Position numbers and translations under genes: made by a program. Shown here one piece after another: positions 60,716 to 64,000 of a DNA stretch of 64,000 nt (its first letter is position 1; every line of letters begins with the position of its first letter). This DNA comes from Actinoallomurus soli (GTDB taxonomy: Bacteria > Actinomycetota > Actinomycetes > Streptosporangiales > Streptosporangiaceae). The DNA lies in contig NZ_JAMXMV010000001.1 of the NCBI RefSeq assembly GCF_024055715.1, positions 310,001 to 374,000 on the forward strand, in the 5' to 3' direction. Under the pieces are notes generated by a model. The model was not told where the DNA came from, made no database searches, and was given only the letters and a program-made list of their open reading frames with translations.

Positions 60716-61294
60716 ATGCCGAGAGACACCGCCGCCGCCACGAAGGAAGCCCTGCTCAGCGCCGCGCGGGAGGAGTTCGCCGCACACGGGATCGCCGGGG
60801 CGCGGGTCGACCGCATCGCCGAGCGCGCAGGCGTCAACAAGGAGCGCATCTACGGCCACTTCGGCAACAAGGAGAAGCTGTTCGACGCCGTCATGAGCCA
60901 GGTGCTCGACGAGGTCATCGAGATGGTGTCGCGGGACTTCGGCGATCCGGGCGAGTACGTGGCCCGGATGTACGACTACCACCGGGCGCATCCCGACCTG
61001 CTGCGCCTGATGCTGTGGGAGGCCCTGCAGTACGGCGACCAGCGCGACTACGACGACGGCCGGCGCGCCCACTACCGCACGAAGATGGAGAGCCTCGCGA
61101 GCGGCCTCGGCGCCGAGCCGTCGGTCGACGTCGGGCGCACCCTCGTGACCCTGTGCGGTCTGGCCGGCTGGTCGAACGCCGTGCCGCAGATCGCCCGGCT
61201 CGTCCTGGGGCCGGACGCCGACGACCAGGACGCGATGCGCGCCCACCTCATCGACTTCGCCCGCTCGGCCGTCGGCCGTACGACGCCGGCCTGA
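60716..61294 (+). CDS. TetR-family repressor
   Basis: The 192-residue regulator has the TetR HTH at residues 8-54 (KEALLSAAREEFAAHGIAGARVDRIAERAGVNKERIYGHFGNKEKL, given here by its ends) and an all-helical ligand domain with HPDLLRLMLWEALQYGD. It probably represses itself and the divergent MFS gene through the CCAACTrGTTGG sites. The transcript is probably leaderless. Confidence 0.92.
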   Translation: MPRDTAAATKEALLSAAREEFAAHGIAGARVDRIAERAGVNKERIYGHFGNKEKLFDAVMSQVLDEVIEMVSRDFGDPGEYVARMYDYHRAHPDLLRLMLWEALQYGDQRDYDDGRRAHYRTKMESLASGLGAEPSVDVGRTLVTLCGLAGWSNAVPQIARLVLGPDADDQDAMRAHLIDFARSAVGRTTPA

Positions 61295-61318
61295 CCATCC
61301 CCCCGCGCGACCCGGGGG

Positions 61319-63079
61319 TCAGGCGTACAGGGCCTCGATCTCGTCGGCGAAGTCCTTCTCGACGAGGTTCCGCTTGACCTTCAGGGTCGGGGTGAGGTGA
61401 CCGGACTCCTCGGTGAAGTCCACTTCGAGGATCCGGTACTTCTTGATCGCCTCGGCCCGGGACACCGTGGTGTTGGCGTCGGCCACCGCCGCGTCGATCT
61501 CCTTGACGAGGTCCGGGTCCTTGATCAGCTCGGCGGTGGACATGCCCGTCTTGCCGTGCTCTTCCTTCCACGGCTCGAGCGCCTCGGGGTCCAGGGTGAT
61601 CAGGCAGCCGATGAACTTCCGCGCGTCGCCGACCACCATGCACTGGCTGATCAGCGGGTGTGCGCGCAGCCGGTCCTCCAGGGGCGCCGGCGCGACGTTC
61701 TTCCCGCCCGCGGTGACGATGATCTCCTTCTTGCGGCCGGTGATCCGGAGGTACCCGCCCTCGTCGAGCTCGCCCACGTCGCCGGTGTGGAACCAGCCCT
61801 CGTCGAGGGCGCCCTTGGTGGCCTCCTCGTTGTGCCAGTAGCCGGCGAAGACGTTCGGCCCCTTGACGAGCACCTCGCCGTCGTCGCCGATGCGGACCGT
61901 GGTGCCGGGGATCGGCTTGCCGACGGTGCCGATGCGGTTCTCGCTGGGGAGGTTCACCGCCGCCGGGGCGGTCGTCTCCGTGAGGCCGTACCCCTCGAGG
62001 ATCGTGATGCCGACGCCGTCGAAGAAGTGACCGAGCCGCTCGCCGAGCGCCGCGCCGCCCGAGACGGCGTGGGTGACGCGGCCGCCGATCGCGGCGCGCA
62101 GCTTGCCGTACACCAGCTTGTCGAACAGAGCGTGCTTGAGCCGCAGCCCGAGCCCGGGGGAGTCGGCCCGGCTGTAGGCGATCGCGGTGTCCGCCGCGAT
62201 CCGGAAGATCTTGCCCTTGCCGTCGGCGTTGGCCTTCTGCTCGGCGCCGATGTAGACCTTCTCGAAAACGCGGGGCACCGCGAGCAGGAAGGTCGGCTCG
62301 AACGACGCGAGGTCGTCGACGATGTGCGCCATGTCGGCGGTGTGCCCGAGCGTCACGCCGGCCTCGACGCAGCCGACCTGGATGAGCCGCGCGAAGACGT
62401 GGGCGAGCGGCAGGAACAGCAGCGTCGAGCCGCTCTTCAGGCCGAACACCTCCGTCAGCGCGCCCTCGGTGACGTTCCGCGCGGTCGCGAGCAGGTTGGA
62501 GTGGGTGATCTCGCAGCCCTTGGGGCGGCCGGTCGTGCCCGAGGTGTAGATGATCGTGGCCAGGTCCGCGGCGGCCCGCGACTCACGCCGCTCCGTCAGG
62601 TCCTCATCGGAGCCCGCGCCGCTCGGCAGGTCGTCCATCCGCCAGACGTTCGCCAGCTCCGGCAGGCGGTCCCGGACCGTCTCGACCGCCTTGGCGTGCT
62701 CGTCCGTCTCGACGAAGACGCCCTTGGCCCCGGAGTCGCCGACGATCCACTCGATCTGCGAGGCCGAGGACGTCTCGTAGATCGGCACGGTAATGCCGCC
62801 GGCCGCCCAGATGGCGTAGTCGGCGACGGTCCATTCGTACCGGGTGCGGGACATGAGCGCGACGCGGTCGCCCGGCTCGATGCCGGCCGCGACCAGACCC
62901 CTGGCGACCTCGCCGACCGCGTCGGCGAACTCGCGCGCGGTGACGTCCCGCCACCCCGATCCGGACTTGCGCCGGATGACGACGCGATCCGGCTCTTGGG
63001 CGGCCCGGGAGAAGATCGTGTCGGTGAGATTGGCCGAGTCGGCGATCGTCACCTGTGCGGGAACGCTGTACTCGCGCAC
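61319..63079 (-). CDS. fadD15: Long-chain fatty acyl-CoA ligase (FadD15-like)
   Basis: The 586-residue adenylate-forming enzyme activates fatty acids to acyl-CoA. Motifs are IIYTSGTTGRPKGCE (AMP binding), LEGYGLTETTAPAAV, GWFHTGDVGELDEGGYL and ITGRKKEIIVTAGGKNVAP. It ends with LKVKRNLVEKDFADEIEALYA-like residues, the usual end for this bacterial long-chain group. The GTG at 63079 follows GAGGAG. It is near pimB, as in mycobacteria. Confidence 0.94.
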   Translation of the reverse strand: MREYSVPAQVTIADSANLTDTIFSRAAQEPDRVVIRRKSGSGWRDVTAREFADAVGEVARGLVAAGIEPGDRVALMSRTRYEWTVADYAIWAAGGITVPIYETSSASQIEWIVGDSGAKGVFVETDEHAKAVETVRDRLPELANVWRMDDLPSGAGSDEDLTERRESRAAADLATIIYTSGTTGRPKGCEITHSNLLATARNVTEGALTEVFGLKSGSTLLFLPLAHVFARLIQVGCVEAGVTLGHTADMAHIVDDLASFEPTFLLAVPRVFEKVYIGAEQKANADGKGKIFRIAADTAIAYSRADSPGLGLRLKHALFDKLVYGKLRAAIGGRVTHAVSGGAALGERLGHFFDGVGITILEGYGLTETTAPAAVNLPSENRIGTVGKPIPGTTVRIGDDGEVLVKGPNVFAGYWHNEEATKGALDEGWFHTGDVGELDEGGYLRITGRKKEIIVTAGGKNVAPAPLEDRLRAHPLISQCMVVGDARKFIGCLITLDPEALEPWKEEHGKTGMSTAELIKDPDLVKEIDAAVADANTTVSRAEAIKKYRILEVDFTEESGHLTPTLKVKRNLVEKDFADEIEALYA

Positions 63080-63118
63080 GACTACTCCTCAGCTGGTACG
63101 GCGGGCATTCGCACGGAC

Positions 63119-63147
63119 GCTACCGCTTCAAGATACTGGTCGGTAGC
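63119..63147. promoter_or_regulatory. Inverted repeat upstream of the acyl-CoA ligase gene
   Basis: GCTACCG and CGGTAGC flank 15 bases, 40 to 68 bases before the ligase start codon, with TACTGGTCGGTA inside the right part. It could be the site of a TetR-type fatty-acid regulator; none is encoded next to it. The rest of 63080-63372 shows no gene. Confidence 0.45.
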
Positions 63148-63372
63148 CTTCGGCGCGGTGACACGTCTCGCATTTCTTCTTACCACGCGTGTAACGACCG
63201 CGTTGATGCGCGTTCGCGCCCGGTCCCGCGCATGCGATAGGGGAAGGAATCGGTAACGACATCGTCCCTTCGGCGCAAACACGTGCCGGACCGGGGGCGT
63301 CGGCGCACGGGCCGGGCCAGAATACGCCTCACCGCGGGTGTCGCGGCGCCGACGCGGGGGGAGGCGAGGTCG

Positions 63373-64000
63373 TTGCTCGAAGTGGTCGCGATGAACGAGG
63401 TGGACGCCGAGGCCGCCGAGACGGGCGGCGCCGACCGCATCATGGCCGTCGCCGACCGGCAGTCCGGCGGCCTGACCCCGGACCCCAAGACCGTCGCCGC
63501 GATGCGCAAGACGACGTCCCTGCCGATCCGGGTCGTGCTCCGGGCCAAGAGCGGCTTCTGCACGACCGAGCCGGAACTCGGACGGCTCTGCCGGACCGCG
63601 GACGCCCACGCCGACGCCGGAGCCGACGGCTTCGTGTTCGGCTTCCTGCACGCCGACCACACCGTCGACCTGTCCGCGACCGCCCGGCTCGCCGACGCGG
63701 TCCTGCCGTTGCCGTGGACGTTCCACCGTGCGATCGACCACGCCGCCGAGCCGGAGGCCGCCTGGCGCACGCTCCGCCTGCTGCGCGGCCTCGACTCCGT
63801 CCTGTGCGCCGGGGCGGCGGGCGGTGTGGGCGCCGGCATGGAGGCGCTGCTGCGCCGGGCCGCCCGGGACGCGCGCCTCATGCTCGTCGGGGGCGGCCTG
63901 CGGCGCCGGCACGTCCCGGCCCTCGCCGCGGCCGGAGTACGGGCCTTCCAGGTCGGCGACGCCGTACGGCCGGTGGGCGGCGGGCCCCAGGCGCCGGTCG
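63373..64000 (+). CDS. cutC: CutC-family protein (5' part)
   Basis: The frame runs off the window end. From a TTG at 63373 behind GGGGGGAGG and GAGG it reads LLEVVAMNEVDAEAAETGGA, then GGLTPD, the FVFGFLHAD segment and the barrel motif FHRAIDHAAEPEAAW, all CutC features. CutC was linked to copper handling, but its true role is unsettled. Alternative start: ATG at 63391. Confidence 0.85.
   Translation, partial: MLEVVAMNEVDAEAAETGGADRIMAVADRQSGGLTPDPKTVAAMRKTTSLPIRVVLRAKSGFCTTEPELGRLCRTADAHADAGADGFVFGFLHADHTVDLSATARLADAVLPLPWTFHRAIDHAAEPEAAWRTLRLLRGLDSVLCAGAAGGVGAGMEALLRRAARDARLMLVGGGLRRRHVPALAAAGVRAFQVGDAVRPVGGGPQAPV

Overview
The window is a 64 kb piece of a very GC-rich actinobacterial chromosome. 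Supporting signs are strong GC3 bias, frequent GTG starts, ATGA/GTGA stop-start overlaps, a GlnR box at glnA, and actinobacterial families (DUF4191, DUF3043, SCO2322, PspAA/PspAB, the QcrCAB-CtaCDEF supercomplex with diheme QcrC). Gene order resembles, from memory, the Mycobacterium tuberculosis Rv2187-Rv2220 region. The style of the accessory genes suggests a Streptosporangiales/Thermomonosporaceae-type organism (Actinomadura-like). The genus is an inference. No tRNA, rRNA, transposase, prophage or CRISPR array was seen.

Layout. 1-3.2 kb: end of an ArsI/CadI gene, glnA under a tandem GlnR box, an RDD protein and DUF4191. 3.3-14.1 kb: lipoate and 2-oxoacid dehydrogenase block (lipA, lipB, SDR epimerase, E2, E3, leucyl aminopeptidase), interrupted by a secreted C39 peptidase, a DUF1877 gene and peptidase E. 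14.5-20.8 kb: one minus-strand operon led by a cobalamin riboswitch: SCO2322-family protein, two tandem mini-ORFs, EcfT, fused EcfAA', EcfS, CobU, CobS. This is a corrinoid uptake and salvage unit. 20.9-22.8 kb: a small protein, an aldo/keto reductase and DUF3043. 22.9-27.2 kb: envelope-stress operon pspA-pspAA-htpX-pspAB-fetA-(mini-ORFs)-fetB. 27.3-30.6 kb: a large ATPase/LuxR regulator and a Fic toxin-antitoxin pair. 30.7-35.3 kb: nadA, an ErpA-type protein, an adenosine kinase-like gene, and a TusA/cysteine-desulfurase pair. 35.4-44.5 kb: aa3 oxidase and bc1 genes (ctaC, ctaD, ctaF, ctaE, qcrC, qcrA, qcrB) with trpD and a receiver-like protein between. 44.6-49.2 kb: Lrp-like, rhomboid, exonuclease/GIY-YIG fusion and NYN protein. 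49.4-53.1 kb: three NlpC/P60 cell-wall hydrolases behind two c-di-AMP (ydaO) riboswitches. 53.2-64 kb: two metalloproteases, an acetate transporter, PimB-like glycosyltransferase, rhodanese, DinB protein, a divergent MFS/TetR pair, fatty acyl-CoA ligase and the start of a CutC gene.

The most unusual theme is three operon junctions bridged by mini-ORFs whose stop and start codons overlap those of the flanking genes (19.74-19.88, 26.36-26.43 and 42.81-42.86 kb). Two of these are tandem repeats (68 bp and 35 bp) in which each unit carries a strong Shine-Dalgarno sequence for the next reading frame, resembling mycobacterial MIRUs. Several other intergenic spacers hold degenerate tandem arrays (periods near 17, 33, 36, 44, 52 and 62 bp). 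Other notable points are a Phd-like antitoxin that appears fused to a VbhA-like Fic-inhibitory segment, a probable CTG start codon behind the second c-di-AMP riboswitch, and a lipA gene whose body prefers GAA over GAG, unlike its neighbours.
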